A DNA stretch of 64,000 bases from Zonotrichia leucophrys gambelii (Eukaryota; Chordata; Aves; Passeriformes; Passerellidae). The notes under the pieces are model-generated. The model ran no database searches. It was not told the DNA's origin and saw nothing but the letters and a program-made list of their open reading frames with translations. This document shows positions 1 through 12,455 of the stretch, piece after piece. How positions within the stretch are numbered: the first letter of the stretch is position 1; every line of letters begins with the position of its first letter. The stretch spans positions 67,969,216-68,033,215 of the forward strand of contig NC_088171.1 in NCBI RefSeq assembly GCF_028769735.1. Reading direction: 5' to 3'. The position numbers and the translations under genes are program-made.

Positions 1-20
1 CACCCACAGGGACGCCAATA

Positions 21-512
21 TATTGGAATATGTATCCCAATATAACCAGTTAGATGGTGCCTAGGCCAGTTCTGACCTTCGCTGCTGGGCCACAGGCAGC
101 ACTGTGGTGTTTAACCGCAGAGATACCTTGGCTGGCGGCAGAGTGCAGCGGGGCACAAGACAGGACTCCGTTCTCCTCAGGAGAGAGCTTCTGGCGATGG
201 TGGAGAGAAAGGGAATGGATTCTGCTAGAAGGTAGCCAGATGTTTATTCCATGAGTACAGATACGTCTGCACTGGGCCACTGCTGGTAACAGAATGAAGC
301 CGCATGGTCTCATTCACATTTTAAGCTCAGGACAGGGGAAGGGGAGGGGACAGGTGAGTCACCAACCAGGTGAAGGGGCAGGGTCTCAAGGTACTAGGGA
401 CACCTATCACACGACGCCTTGCTGGTATGTTAGCCTGATTGACAGGGCACACTCAGCGAGGGGCGAGGGGGAAGGGAGAAGGTAAAACAGGATATTGCAA
501 CACACCACAACA
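21..512 (-). mobile_element. ERV LTR (family A, copy 1), possibly a 5' LTR leaving the window
   Basis: This is clearly homologous to the LTR at 9962-10555, sharing its ends and many internal blocks. Orientation is minus: an AATAAA signal is read in reverse at 242-247, and a TTAAAAT TATA-like box lies near 323. The minus-strand 5' end is TGTTG and the 3' end is CCAATA. Three bases beyond that end, in positions 1-17, the minus strand starts with TGGCG and resembles a lysine-tRNA primer-binding site. No 6-bp target duplication brackets the LTR. Together these suggest a 5' LTR whose provirus body lies to the left, outside the window. No viral coding sequence is visible here. Confidence 0.7.
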
Positions 513-1075
513 AAAACTGTGGGGAAAAAAAAAAAAAGTAGATAATAATCTCTTACCCTTTCTTTTCCTTGCTAAACCAGCAGGCTTTACCCAGCAGGCT
601 GCCAAACAGTACAGGCCTGATCTTCCTCCTCTTCCTCTACCCCAGCAGGAACTACCAACACCTCAAACTGTGCCATGGTGGGAGATCTGCCTGGCAAATC
701 TGCTCCAAAGAGATTGGTTGCAGGAATTTGCAACCAATGGGCCCAATTCAGAGAGGACATCAGAGCTGCTGGAAACCAGCAGGACTGGGGCAGAGGGTCT
801 CAGTTTGGGAAGGAGCAATAACAGCTCAGATAAGTGATTTGCAGCACCCAGAGTCTGAGTTTACTGGCACTCTAGCAGAGGTAAAACAACATCTCGTAGG
901 GACACTTGAGGCTTCAGTTGTAAAACCACACCTGGCTCAGCAAAGCATCAGAGCACGTGATGATGTCTACATGTGAAGTAATCACATGCATAGAAATGCG
1001 ATGGAGCACATTCATCCTGACATGGGAGTGTTGGAAAAAACAAGGCCTCCTAGGGGGAAAACTTGTTATCTTCAA
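513..1075. other. Intergenic, no recognisable feature
   Basis: Apart from a short A run near 527-537, I see no gene, RNA or known repeat. Overlapping short frames are not convincing. Confidence 0.6.
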
Positions 1076-1243
1076 TAAGAGGAGAGGAGAGGAGAGGAGA
1101 GGAGAGGAGAGGAGAGGAGAGGAGAGGAGAGGAGAGGAGAGGAGAGGAGAGGAGAGGAGAGGAGAGGAGAGGAGAGGGGAGAGGGGAGGGGAGGGGAGGG
1201 GAGAGGAGGGGAGAGGAGAGGAGAGGAGAGGAGAGGAGAGGAG
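1076..1243 (+). repeat. (GGAGA)n pentanucleotide satellite
   Basis: Nineteen perfect GGAGA units (1081-1175) are followed by interrupted GGGGA/GGAGA units to about 1243. The + strand is purine-only. Apparent frames through it (RGEE repeats and their SSPLL complement) are not genes. Confidence 0.98.
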
Positions 1244-1504
1244 TGTTTGGTGGGGTGGAAAAGCAGTTTAAAAAACTGGAAACAGTGTGACTTCCATATG
1301 TAAATGGCTTTTGTGGAAGTTCTCCCAGTCTAAGATAATTTTCCATGGAGGAGTAAAAAGAAAAGCATTGCTTAAATCCATTAAATGTGGTGGAAGTAAA
1401 CTGCACATCAGTACTGGTCTCACCCTCTGCACACAGGGAAGGAGGATCCATTTTTTAGCAAATTGAAGCCTTGGTGCTGAAAGCTTGTCTTCAAGTTTAG
1501 GTAA

Positions 1505-1572
1505 ACAAAAACACAAACTAAGCAAACAAACAAAAAACAAAACCAATCAATCAACCAAACAAACAAAAAACC
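1505..1572 (+). repeat. CAAA/CAAT-rich simple sequence
   Basis: Irregular CAAA, CAAAA and CAAT units over about 70 bases, an A-rich low-complexity tract. Confidence 0.8.
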
Positions 1573-3080
1573 AAGCCCAAATCATAGAGGAAGGAAAAAA
1601 ATGGGGGAGGAGATAAATCTAACAGAGTCATTCCCCTGCATAAGAAGCCCAGAGACTTAGCTCCACTAAACACTGTTGATAAACATATGTAGATATTCAA
1701 GGAGAAACCCTTTTCCCACTTCTGCTGTGGGCTTCAATGATGCCACAATTTCATGTGTTCTGTTGCAAATGAAGTGTATGAAAATTCAATGCATAAAACC
1801 CATCACAAAAGAATGGGCCAAGAGCAAGGAGGGTTTATTCTTCATCCTTATATAAAACTGGACACTCTGTGCTGCAAAAACACATTTACAAGAGCATTTT
1901 TGACATGGTGCACAGGAAGATAGCTTCATATATGACTATCAGTGAAATCAAGAATAGAATAATGCCAAGTCTCTTGCCATAAAAGCCTTACTGTAAGAGC
2001 AAGAAACTAAATAAAATACATGGACTACCTCCTTTCTCCAACACACCATGATGTACAGTACAAAGGTATTTAAAACAGCTCTAATTGGATAGAGTATAGC
2101 TTGAAAATGTCCTGAAAGGACACAATTACAATAATCAATGCAATAATGTGGGATAAGACCTCACATTATGCCTAGACCTGCACCTTGACTCAAAAGGATT
2201 TCTCTCTAAGCAGAGCCCTAAAATCCAGGTTGTTTTGCATTCTGAGGCTATGTTTGACAAGCATATGAAGCAGCAGCTGCTCCATCATTGCTCCATTTCA
2301 GATGTCAAAGTCTGACCCTGTCAAACCCACTCACAGCCTCACGTGTTCTGGTGAGGAGCTGGAGAATTGCATGGACTTATTCACCAGAGCACTGTTCATT
2401 CATAACAAAGTCATCTGTGCTACCCACATCCATTAGCCAGAATCTGAAATACCACACAGAAAAGCAACTGCCTAAAATTTTCATGAACTGAGGTATTAGT
2501 CCTTGAGACATGAATGGAAAGAGAATCGGATATGTGCTTGTGATGATGAGTCATGGGTTTAAGAGGATATTGCCAGGTAAATATTTTTTGAGCCTTCCTC
2601 TTTCTATTAACAGCACTTATCTCGCTGCACCTGTGAGAATCTGCAGGCCTGCATCCTTGCCTGGCAAATTCCAGCTGAACACCTCAAGCCACTATTTCCT
2701 GCTCAAAGGCTAAATGGTCACACCTGGACTGAGAGTACAGCATGGCCTTTAATGTAAAGGATATTGCAGCACCAGTCAAGAGGTGTTCAGCTTTTCTGGA
2801 CATGCCATGAACCAGGTGGTGGCAGAAAGGCACTCATACACCAAAAGTTTCTCCAAAGACTGGAGAACATTATGGCATATAAAGGGTCCATTTTCAGGAG
2901 GAGCTTCTACACTGAAGCATGTGGTAGCCCTTCAAAGACTCCACTCATGATATGAGCTTGTAGGAAAGAAATTAATGTTTCAACAAAGGTCTGAAAGAGA
3001 CAATTACATGTAAAACCACCTAGGTTTCCATAAGATTCTGTATTAAGACACAGAGATGAATTCATGCAATCATCTAATCA
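1573..3080. other. Intergenic, no recognisable feature
   Basis: AT-rich single-copy-looking sequence. No splice-bounded coding stretch or known repeat was recognised. Confidence 0.6.
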
Positions 3081-3086
3081 GCTACC

Positions 3087-3637
3087 TAAATGAGCCTTGC
3101 TTGGTCTTATCCTATGCAAGCTGTTACAGCTCCAGAGCTCAGTCCCCAAGGGGACTGGGTGCTAGAAGCCAGCTCGCTCTCAGACCAAGGCCACGGGTTA
3201 GCCCCTAGCAAGCAGGGAGATATTCAGCTCTTAGTGATTAGGCAGCTCTTGTGATTTCAGCTTTGCTTGCTAGGTAGCTTTTCCCTTGGCCTAAGGCTCC
3301 AGCAGACGGTAGAGAGAGGAGAAGCAGAAGACGCTGGCTGTTCCACGAGTATGGCTTTATTGTAGGGTCCGTGAAGGGTCTCAGCTCTTCTTCTTCCAAG
3401 TTAGTAGGGGTACAGTATGCTACTTTTATACCCTTGGCCTGGATCCAATCCTGACCAATGGCAAAGGTGTTAGAGTGACCATAAGTGACCAATAGTAGGG
3501 TTTAACACAATATTGCCTTACATGGCTATAGGGATAAGGTACAAGGCGGATGTCCCTGGAGACAGGAAACTTCTTTGCCGCTGTGTCAGCATTCTATTCT
3601 CCAAGGGGCCCTGGCTAAACCTGAGGGGTTTACTACA
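3087..3637 (-). mobile_element. Solo ERV LTR (family B) with 6-bp target duplication
   Basis: The element is bracketed by GCTACC at 3081-3086 and 3638-3643. On the minus strand it begins TGTAGT. It has CCAAT-type motifs, a TATA box (TATAAAA, reversed at 3424-3430) and a polyadenylation signal (AATAAA, reversed at 3356-3361) about 65 bases downstream, which is a normal LTR promoter/R layout. Its 551-base length suits an LTR. I cannot name the family. There are no internal genes. Confidence 0.75.
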
Positions 3638-3643
3638 GCTACC

Positions 3644-4717
3644 CACCAGTGATGGAGGCTGTACAAAAGTGGCCAAATTACCCCATTTCCTGCTCACCCT
3701 TGTGCTGGAGTATCTACATGAAGAGAACAAATCCTACATTTTGGGAGTGTTGGCTGGGGAGAGAGATCTTTGGATGTCCCAGTCAGTCAGCTGGTTGTCA
3801 CAGTTTGGAGCTACACCTCTTGCTTCAGGTAATGAGGAGTTCAAAAGACAATCAACTTTTTTTTTCCTCAGAGAGAGAATATCACTGAGAGGGGCTGGCA
3901 AATCCAGCCCGGTGGAGAAGGGAAAGAGGAGTCTGCCATGAGAAAAGAGAGGGCACAGAGAAATGAAAACTATTAGAAGGGATGGAGTTGGAAGTGATGG
4001 GAAGAGAAAGAGGAATCTCAAGGGTAGGCAGCAGCAAAGGTGTTGCTAATCATGGTGCAGAGTAATATGGAAGGTTATAGAGACAGAGGACTTTGCTGAT
4101 GTACATGCAGAGAGCGTGTGCTTCTTGTCCCTTGTGAGGATCACAGTGAGTTGTCCCTTCTGCCTTGGCACAGTTCAGGTGAAGGACCTGGATGGCCTCA
4201 GGTGGACTGGATTCTCCTACCTAGTGCCAAGTTTTCCATCAAGGTAAGCAGTGCTGACGTACACCAAGGGCACCTTGTGCATGACCAGCACGGCCAAGGT
4301 GTGTGAATAAATTTCCTGCACACATTGCACACATCAGTGGTGTCCCACTGGGCAATGGAGGGGTCAGGATACCCCTGGAGAGGACAGTGTGTCCCACTGG
4401 TGGTCCCAGCACAATTGGGGTATGTCATACCTCCAGCATGCTGTAGTGGCCACTTGAGGTACCTTAAACAGCCTCAGTTTATGGTTTGGGCAGCAGTGCA
4501 GGGCTTTGCAGCTCTCTGCAAAGTTGACCTGCCCTTGGAGCTGGAAGACAGCATAAATACACATAATTATTTCCCTAAGTGGAGACCACAAGTACCTCTG
4601 AAGGCAACCTTTCACATCCAGACATCAGTGGACGCACGACAGGACAGAGGCCTGTACAGGTGCAAGGTGCTCTGGGTACTAGAGGGATCTCGTGTCTCTA
4701 TTATTGCCATTTGGCTG
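3644..4717. other. Intergenic between solo LTR and CR1 fragment
   Basis: The open frame that covers 4325-4975 is CR1 only after about 4718; before that its translation matches nothing I know. The segment may be older retroelement debris, but I cannot assign it. Confidence 0.5.
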
Positions 4718-5226
4718 AAGGAGGGGATTGTCCTGTTCTACTCCATGCTGGTGCAGCCTCACCTCAAGTCCTGTGTGCAGTTTTGGGCAACACAATATCA
4801 GAAAGACACAGAGCTATTGGAGAGCATCCAAAGGAGGGCTACAAAGATGGTGAAGAGCCTTGAGGGGAAGCCATATGAGAAGGGGCTGAGGTCACTTGGT
4901 CTGTTCAGCCTGGCAAAGAGGAGACTGGCAGACACTCTGTGGTGGCCAGTGACAGGGACCGAGGGAATGGCCTGAAGTTCTGTCAAGGGAGATTTGGGTT
5001 GGATATCAGGAAAAGGTTCTTCACTCAAAGGATGGTTGGACACTGGAATGGGCTCCCCAGGGAAGTGATCACAGCACCAAGCCTGACAGAGATCGAGGAG
5101 CACTTGGACAATGCTCTCAAGCACATGGTGTGACTCTTGAGGCTGTTCTGAGCAGGGATAGGAGTTGGACTTTGATGATCTTTGATGGTCCCTGCCTGCT
5201 TAGGGTATTCTATCATTCTGATTCTC
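4718..5226 (+). mobile_element. CR1 LINE 3' fragment with broken ORF2 C-terminus
   Basis: This is the 5'-truncated end of a CR1 non-LTR retrotransposon. One frame gives typical CR1 reverse-transcriptase tail motifs (QRRATKM, LRSLGLFSLAKRRL). After a deletion or frameshift near 4936, a second frame gives RFGLDIRKRFF and HWNGLPREV, ending with TGA at 5131-5133. The 3' end has the CR1-style ATTCTATCATTCTGATTCT tail near 5206-5225. It is non-functional. The same segment recurs at 12950-13500. Confidence 0.9.
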
Positions 5227-8200
5227 CCATTTTTCCAGAGGTGATGCAGCACAGGGTAGGTGCATCCTGAGCAGATGAATCCTGTGATGTGCAGTGTGGA
5301 TGCCCTTGGGACAGACAGCTCACGAGGGGTGAGGACTCAGCAGAGCAGCGTCCATGGGCCACCCTGTGTAGAGCAGGGCCATGAGCCTAAAGTCACTTAG
5401 CTCACCATTCCCTGCCTGCCAACAGCCATGCATTATCTTCCATCCTCTATTGAAACAGCTGAGGCTGGGGCCATCTTCCAGGAAGCATGTTTTGTTCAAT
5501 ATCCAGCACTGCCATACTGTGGTCCATGACTTCTTGATGGGAGATGAGTTGAATTGCAAAGCTCCATCACTGAATGGTAACTCAGCATAGATTAAGGAGC
5601 AGCGGGCAAGGGAGAAGCATTTGAAAATATTGCTGTCACAGCCCTCCCCTCTTCCTCATATTCTCTTTTCACTCTAGATCTCTAATAAAAATCTTAATCT
5701 AAGAATAATATCACAGAGAAGCCTCTTGCATTGACATGTGAAACAATTTTTGCCTAAGCTGCAAGATATCATCAGCTTGTGGAGTCTGTCAGAAGGTCAG
5801 CTCTGTGACTGAAGTTTATTAGCAGGGCTGACAAGGTTGTGCCTGTCTGTGCCAGCAGCAAATCACAAGGTTCCTGACTCAGAGCCTCTAACAGCAGTCC
5901 TGGTTCCTTGTTTTTATTTGTAGGACTGATTGAGGGCACTGTAAACCTGTAAGTGAGCAGTCCAAAAACCTGAGTTAGAGTGTGAGGGGGCCAATTTTGG
6001 TGGGAACAGCTCTGTAAGTGTGTGCACTGCCCGTGATTCCCCTGCTTTGCTGAGGTAGAAGCTCAAAAAAAAAAGGAGCATGTGAGGTGATACACAAGAG
6101 AAGTAGGATACCCATGACTTACTGGTGTTCTTTAGCTCTCTTGCCTCTAGAGAATGGCACTCTTGGAAATACACAGCTGTCATGCAGACCTTATCAGATA
6201 AAAGGCAATTTGCCTGGGGAAAAAAAAAAAAAGCTTTATTTACTGAATTCTGATGCTTTGTACCAGATGACTCATTGTCACACTTCTTTTCCCTCTTCTC
6301 AGTGAACTAGAATCGTGTAGCAAGTTACTTTCATCCATTATGGCTTGTTGATAAGATGAAAGGACAAATTTTAAACTTTAAGATTTAGCTTATCCTAGAA
6401 GAGCATCATTCTTATCCTATATGAGCATCATTAAATTTTTCTCTCTGGCCACCTGGTTGGCATTTTGAGTTGAGGAGTGCCACTTAGTATTGGTGACCTC
6501 AGACTTCAAATTTATATTTTTTATAAAATTTGGTTCTGGGCTTCTTTGCATTGGTTCTGAGGCCCTCAAATTGGGGGAATGAAGGTTGCTTGAAGCCCCC
6601 AGCTCTGCTTGCTGGATTTTAGCCAAGGACATTTGCATGAATATAATTCCTTGGCTATGATATTAAAAAATCACACAAATTACAGTTTCCCCCATTGTTT
6701 CCCAGAGTCTGGTCTAGCTCTCTAGGAAGCTGGCAAAAGGATTATTTGGTTTTAATTAGAGTTGGATAAAGACTTAGAATACAATGGACCAACTATTTAT
6801 TTTGCATGGAGTCGACAGAGTACAATTGGCTTCAATAAAGATGTGCCAGTTTACAGCATGTGACAAACTGACAACAGACAGCTCCTTAACAGCTAAAAAA
6901 TGCACTAACTTTACAGTCACAGGCTGATGTCAAGATTTGGGTGTCAATATATTTGGATTTGGGCCATTTGAGGAAACAGGTAGAGTGAATAATGAAAACG
7001 AAGTGAATATTTTTTCTCAATAGTAGTTCCATTTCTGTTATTCTTTTATGTTAGGTGTCAAATCAAATATTTTACAGATGAGACATTTTGGTATGTGCTA
7101 GACTGAAAGAAACCCAATCTTGTACGGGCCTTCTAGTTGAGCATACACCCCAGCTTTTAGACCAGAAGCAGTAATATTTGGTAGATTATGAAAGCTAGGC
7201 AGACAAATAGACCAAGCTCTTAATTACACATCCTGGAGAATTTCTAGATCCTGTTAAATTGATTTATTCTATATTTATGAAATGAGAAAAAGGTCCACAT
7301 GTGGGAGGCTCAATTTGTGTAGCAATAAGATGGAAGATTAAGACAAGAACACTACTTTATTACATATATCTTTTTTCCTTGCAAAACAGAAAAAAGGTAA
7401 TTATTTAAATTAATTACTCTAATAATACAAACCCATTATAATAGCTTTTGATCATGTTAAATAATGACACAACACTTATGAGGTAAAGTTCACCTAAGGA
7501 AAGTCATCACAGTAGGTATTTGGGCTCAAAGGGGTGGCTGCAGTTAGCACACAGCAGGATTTTATATAGATAGAATTAGGATAAAGAAAATTGATTTTTA
7601 ACCAACCATGAGGACCACAAGAAGAAAAATTACCATGCTCCTAAAGGGAACAGAAGTGCAGTCACCCCCATGGGAAGAGAATTAGACTTCATTTCTCAAT
7701 GAAGCTGAATTTCAGCAAGATTCAATAATTAAACTGCTTGCTTTAGCAGTCAGGATATTTGCAGCCAAATTATTGTTTCTTCCTGCTTAATTGATAGGAA
7801 GGTACATTTGCATTCAGTGCTTGTCTGAGTCACAGCCACACCATGGCGTTTTCTGCTCAGAGGCCAAGGGCTGGAGAGGAATCCGAGCGCTTGACAGAAG
7901 CTGGAGGTCAAACCCCACCACCTCCACTTGTGCTGGGCTGCACAGCCTGGCCCTCCAAGAGCCACAGTGAGCTCTGCTTGTCACTAGCTATTCCCATCAA
8001 ATTAAGGGAAATTTTGAGATAGAGCCCCTTTGAGGTTGTGTTTTTCACAGGCAGCTTATCTGCATTAAGTTGTGCCGGCATATGTGGAGGCAAACATTTG
8101 CGTTGGGCTCTGAGGCAGTTTGATCATTTTTATTAGTGCCTGGAAAAGCTTTCACAGGGAGTGTACCACTGCCACACGACAGGTGTCTGTCAACAGGGTG

Positions 8201-9955
8201 TTTTGAGGAGTAACAAGGAATGAGGTGCTGGAGATACGTGAGATTGCTTGAGACTCACCCTGAATTTACAGCTTTTTCCTAGTGGTTCAAAGGCAATTTC
8301 TGTGATGCTCCACTCCTCCAGGCCTTAGGAATTAAAAGTAGAGCAGGTCATTTGCTCTGGCCTGAGCAACCACCAGGCCACCACCAGCATCAAACCTGTG
8401 AGCTGTCACCTGCTGGTTTCTTTGGGAATACAGAGAAGTTGGTCCCAAATGGGACACTGGGTGCAATGCCCGGGGGCTGATTGGCACCCCAGGCTCCTGG
8501 TGCCAAGCAGAGCTGCTGCTCCAAGCCTTCCTTGCACCACACAGCAGAGCTGACCATCCCACTGCTGACCACAGAGCAGGAGCACCAAGTCAGCGGGAGG
8601 AGAGCGAGGAGAGTTCAAACAACAAAAGCTGGGAAAAGAAGTCAATCTGAGCAGACAGAAAGGGAAGAGGAAGGAAAGGAATAAGGAAGGATGGCATTTC
8701 AGTGGGCTGGTAAGGAGAAGGATAAATGTATCTGGGAAGAACTGCATTTGCTCATTCCTTTCTAAATTAAGACTTGTAAACTGAAGTAAAGAAAATAATT
8801 GGGGAAAACAAGAAGCAGGTGCAAAGCAGGAGGTACTGCGTGGCTGGTAATGAGGAAGAGGATTTTTCTTCATCATGCAGAGGAAATGCCAGGATAACAA
8901 GGGAAGCAGATGCTGCTTCCTGGCAGCTTGAGTGAGAGGTAATGTCAGGGAAGTCAGGAGGGGCAACAGTTGTCACTTTTCATGATTTTTCGGTCCCCAT
9001 AATGGCCTTTTCTATCAGATTACAAGATTATTTGCACTGGAGAAAAGAGTGAAAATGGATGTCTTGCTGCGTATGCATGAAGGACAGAAGGGCAGCAGCC
9101 ATGTGGAGGGACTCAGCTGGGTCCCAAATGGAGACAGAAACACACCAGTGTGAAGAGAAATGCCAAAAGTTCTCCCATAGCTTGTGTACAAGCAAAATTC
9201 CTCCTCACCTTATCAAAATCCCTTGAAAATTTGAAGCACTGGAAAACATTTTCAGTAAGATAAACAAGAAAGCTGGTCCCCAGGTGGAAGTCTATAGAGA
9301 AACAGAATATAGAGAGCTGTTTTAAGGGATTGTTTCCTTTAAAAATTCAGATCTGCTGTAAGATTATATGAAGAAATATTTAGTTTTGCTATTCTTTCAG
9401 AAATTTCCTGAGCTGTGTGACTGGACTTGAGCTCCCCTAGGTCTTCCTGCCCCATGTTCACACCTAACAAAGCTGTGATTGATGGATGCTAGCATAAGAA
9501 GGCTGCTCTTTGGCCCCTGCGGGAACAGAGGATTAGGTATTAGCCAAGCTGCTATTGCAAAACAGCACCATGACACCTACTGACCCATGGCTGGGATAGC
9601 CATCAGCTGGTCTTGTCAGTGAGGGCTAATTTGTACCTGCAAATGCAGACTGTGAGGATTTCCTGTTGGGCCAGCTGCATGAACTTCCACACAGGCTCAA
9701 GCCAGCTGCATATACAGATGTGGCAATTACTTTTGCTTGCAAGTTGTCAAAACCTTTTTTTTGTGGCAAAACGTACATTGAAAACCTTGCCATGGATCTG
9801 CCTGTGTTCTCTCCCTCTGAGTTACTTTGTCATATTGCTAATCACAAATCAGACAATACACTCCTGGGCTTGCCAAAATCGGGGCTTGACATGAGTCAGA
9901 AACTTTGAATGCATGGATGGATTCCACCAACAAGATGAAGCCACAATACCTCTTG
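5227..9955. other. Intergenic, no recognisable gene
   Basis: Mixed AT-rich sequence with short A runs (for example 6219-6231). The longest frame (8406-8966, minus) is low-complexity Leu/Ser/Pro translation of purine-rich DNA. Nothing here is supported as a gene. Confidence 0.6.
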
Positions 9956-9961
9956 GATGGG

Positions 9962-10555
9962 TATTGGAATATGAATCCCAATATTAACAGTTAGATTGTG
10001 CCTGGGCCAGTCTGACCCTCGCTGCCAGGCCGAAGGCGGCAGCTGTGGTGTATCACCCCAGAGACACCTTTAGCTTGCTGATGGTTTCAGCTGGGCACTA
10101 AACAAGTCCAGGCTTGTTAGGAACTCCGTTTACCTCAGGAGGAAAGCTTTAGGCGATGGTGAAGAGAGAAAAAGGAGAGGATTCTGCTGGAGGGTTTAAT
10201 ATCCAGAGGTTTATTCCATGGTTACAGAGGTCTGAATCTTGGGAAGAGCTCCAACAGAATCATGACCGCATGGCCTGATTCACCCTTTAAGCTCCCGGGG
10301 CAGGGGGAGGGGAGGGGACAGGTGAGCCACCAACCAGGTGGGAGGGGCAGGGTCTCAGGGGAGATTGACAGCTAGACAGGCCAATGACCTCTGGGCCTGA
10401 GGGGCATCCTTTGAACTTGACCAACCACACGACGCCTTGTTGGAATGTTAAACCTGATTGACAGGACTCACTCAGGAAGGGACGAGGGGGGGGAGGGGAA
10501 GAGGGTATTGGTACACCTGGGGCAAGGACCTGAAAGTTTAAAACACACCGCAACA
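9962..10555 (-). mobile_element. Solo ERV LTR (family A, copy 2) with 6-bp target duplication
   Basis: The element is bracketed by GATGGG at 9956-9961 and 10556-10561, a 6-bp duplication typical of ERVK-type integrations. It is on the minus strand, begins TGTTG and ends CCAATA, and has a reversed AATAAA signal at 10210-10215. It is homologous over its length to 21-512, with about 60 extra bases near 10361-10430. No internal viral genes are present, so it is a solo LTR left after recombination. Confidence 0.85.
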
Positions 10556-10561
10556 GATGGG

Positions 10562-12455
10562 CATAGCTTATTTCAAGGTCACTGGAAAGTACAGTGGCCT
10601 TCTCCAAGATGCAAACATCACCACCCTGGCTGCACTTCCAGCAGTCATCAAGCCATTACTACTTCAGGTTGGCTACACCACCTGCAGCAGTGTCTAGAAC
10701 ACAATTTGATGATTCCTGAAGCCACTCTCTCCCTCCTACATAATTTTCATTCACTGCCGATTCCTCTTCTTTTTGTGCTTGTTAGCTAATAACTAGCTAA
10801 GTCAAAGTCACCTTTTATCATGTGTGATCCAAAAAATATCCTAGCAGTAATACTCAGAACAGTGAAACATAATTAGAAGCTTGCCAGTTGCTGAAGCAGC
10901 TGTGATGAATCTCTGTTTCTCCAGACAGTTTGCTAAAAAAAAAAAATCAGCGTGGAAGACAGTAACCTTTGTGATGGGATTTGCTGTGGGTTTTTTCTCA
11001 ATTTGTATGTGATTTGCATGTTGTCTCTCTAAAAGAGTAGCCAGAATGAATGGCCATGGCCGTAGGTCAGGAAGGATTCCCTACTTTTCCTTTCCTACAA
11101 TGCAGGACACTGCGAGACCAATCCTAAATTCACCAAAAATATAAGAAAATGTAAAATTTTTCCTCTAATTGGTAAGGGAGCAGGAAAAAAAAGGTGTTCA
11201 TGCAATAAAATTTACTGCTTTTTATTTGAAGGGCTTTAACCACTTGCCTCTTCTCTTTTGTGTCTTCAATAAGAAATGAAAAATTCTTTAATGGTGGTTG
11301 TTACTACAAAAACAAGGAAAAAAATCACTTGCTATAAACCCCTGATTTAAAGTTGATTGTTTAATCTTGCAGCAATAAATCCAAGACTTTACATGAGATG
11401 CAAATCTGATCCCTTCTTTAGCCCAAGACACTCCTTTATCATTAACTCATATGCATCAAAAGGCAAGATTTACCCTGGCATTCCTCTTCTTTTATGATCT
11501 TACATGTAAATATTATTTTTCTATCCCCTGAGGCCATTTAGATATTCTGAAGAAATTAGAAACAAAGATGGAGCAATTCTCAGCTCGAGTGATTAAATCA
11601 GCTTAATAGAAACCCAGGATCAAGGAAGCGCATTTCCTTGCTAACTCTCTGAGCTCCTGGTGGGCTCAGCTCTGGGGCAGGAATGAGCCACTAAGCACAT
11701 CCTTAATCACAGCTCCTGAGAGATGGCTTGTGTGTTTTCTGCTGTACTGTATAGCCATACCCTTATGGCTCCCAGTTACAAAAGTCCAGACTAGTTTTAC
11801 CCTAAGTTTATCAGACTAATTCAGATCACACTAATTTAGATCTCACTTCAAAAGTAAAAAAAAGAATGTACCCCATGTGTGCCATGACTTCACACGGTTT
11901 TCTTCCCTTTAAGAAAAAAAAAAGCATGCTAACAATTCAACTGGTAGAAATTTCACTTAGCGTCTGAAACAACCAGAATGTATTTCAAAATAAATTCTTT
12001 ACTTCTACTGTAATTTTCCCCAGACCTGAAGAATAATGAACGGCTTTATGTCCCCCACCAGCTCTGTGGTTCCTCAGTGGAATTCTTCTCTCCAGCTTTT
12101 CAAGTTCAGTCACTTTCTCAAGATGCAATTTCAAGCTAATAATACTAATAGTTCTGTGCCTAGCATTCCTCTACAGCCAAGGACCTGGAACAGGATTCAC
12201 TGGGGAGATGTTTGTTTTGGGTTTGTTGAGGGGTTTTTTTGCCTCTTGTGACAGGTGCCATCATAGACTCAGAATTTTCTTAAGTTAGTAAAACTGCTTC
12301 TGGAGTTTGCTACAATGCTGTCTTTTAAGTCTCTGCACTGATGATCTGCACCCTTATGCTCTTTGTGGAGCTCATTACATTAATTGTTTGACCTTTCCTA
12401 TAATGAAGTGAACATTCTGCTGCTCTATCTACTATCCTTCCTGTGTGACCCTTCC
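10562..12455. other. Intergenic, no recognisable gene
   Basis: AT-rich, with a POU octamer ATGCAAAT at 11398-11405 in a stretch otherwise free of repeats. No coding signature. Confidence 0.6.

Noticed and set aside
957..1451. Frames with RGEE or SSPLL repeats
   Set aside because: They translate the GGAGA satellite.
4325..4975. A 216-codon frame as a novel gene
   Set aside because: Its second half is the CR1 reverse-transcriptase tail and the first half matches nothing; it is a retroelement remnant with adjoining chance sequence.
8406..8966. A 186-codon minus-strand frame
   Set aside because: Low-complexity Leu/Ser/Pro/Phe translation of purine-rich DNA, with no motif or splice context.
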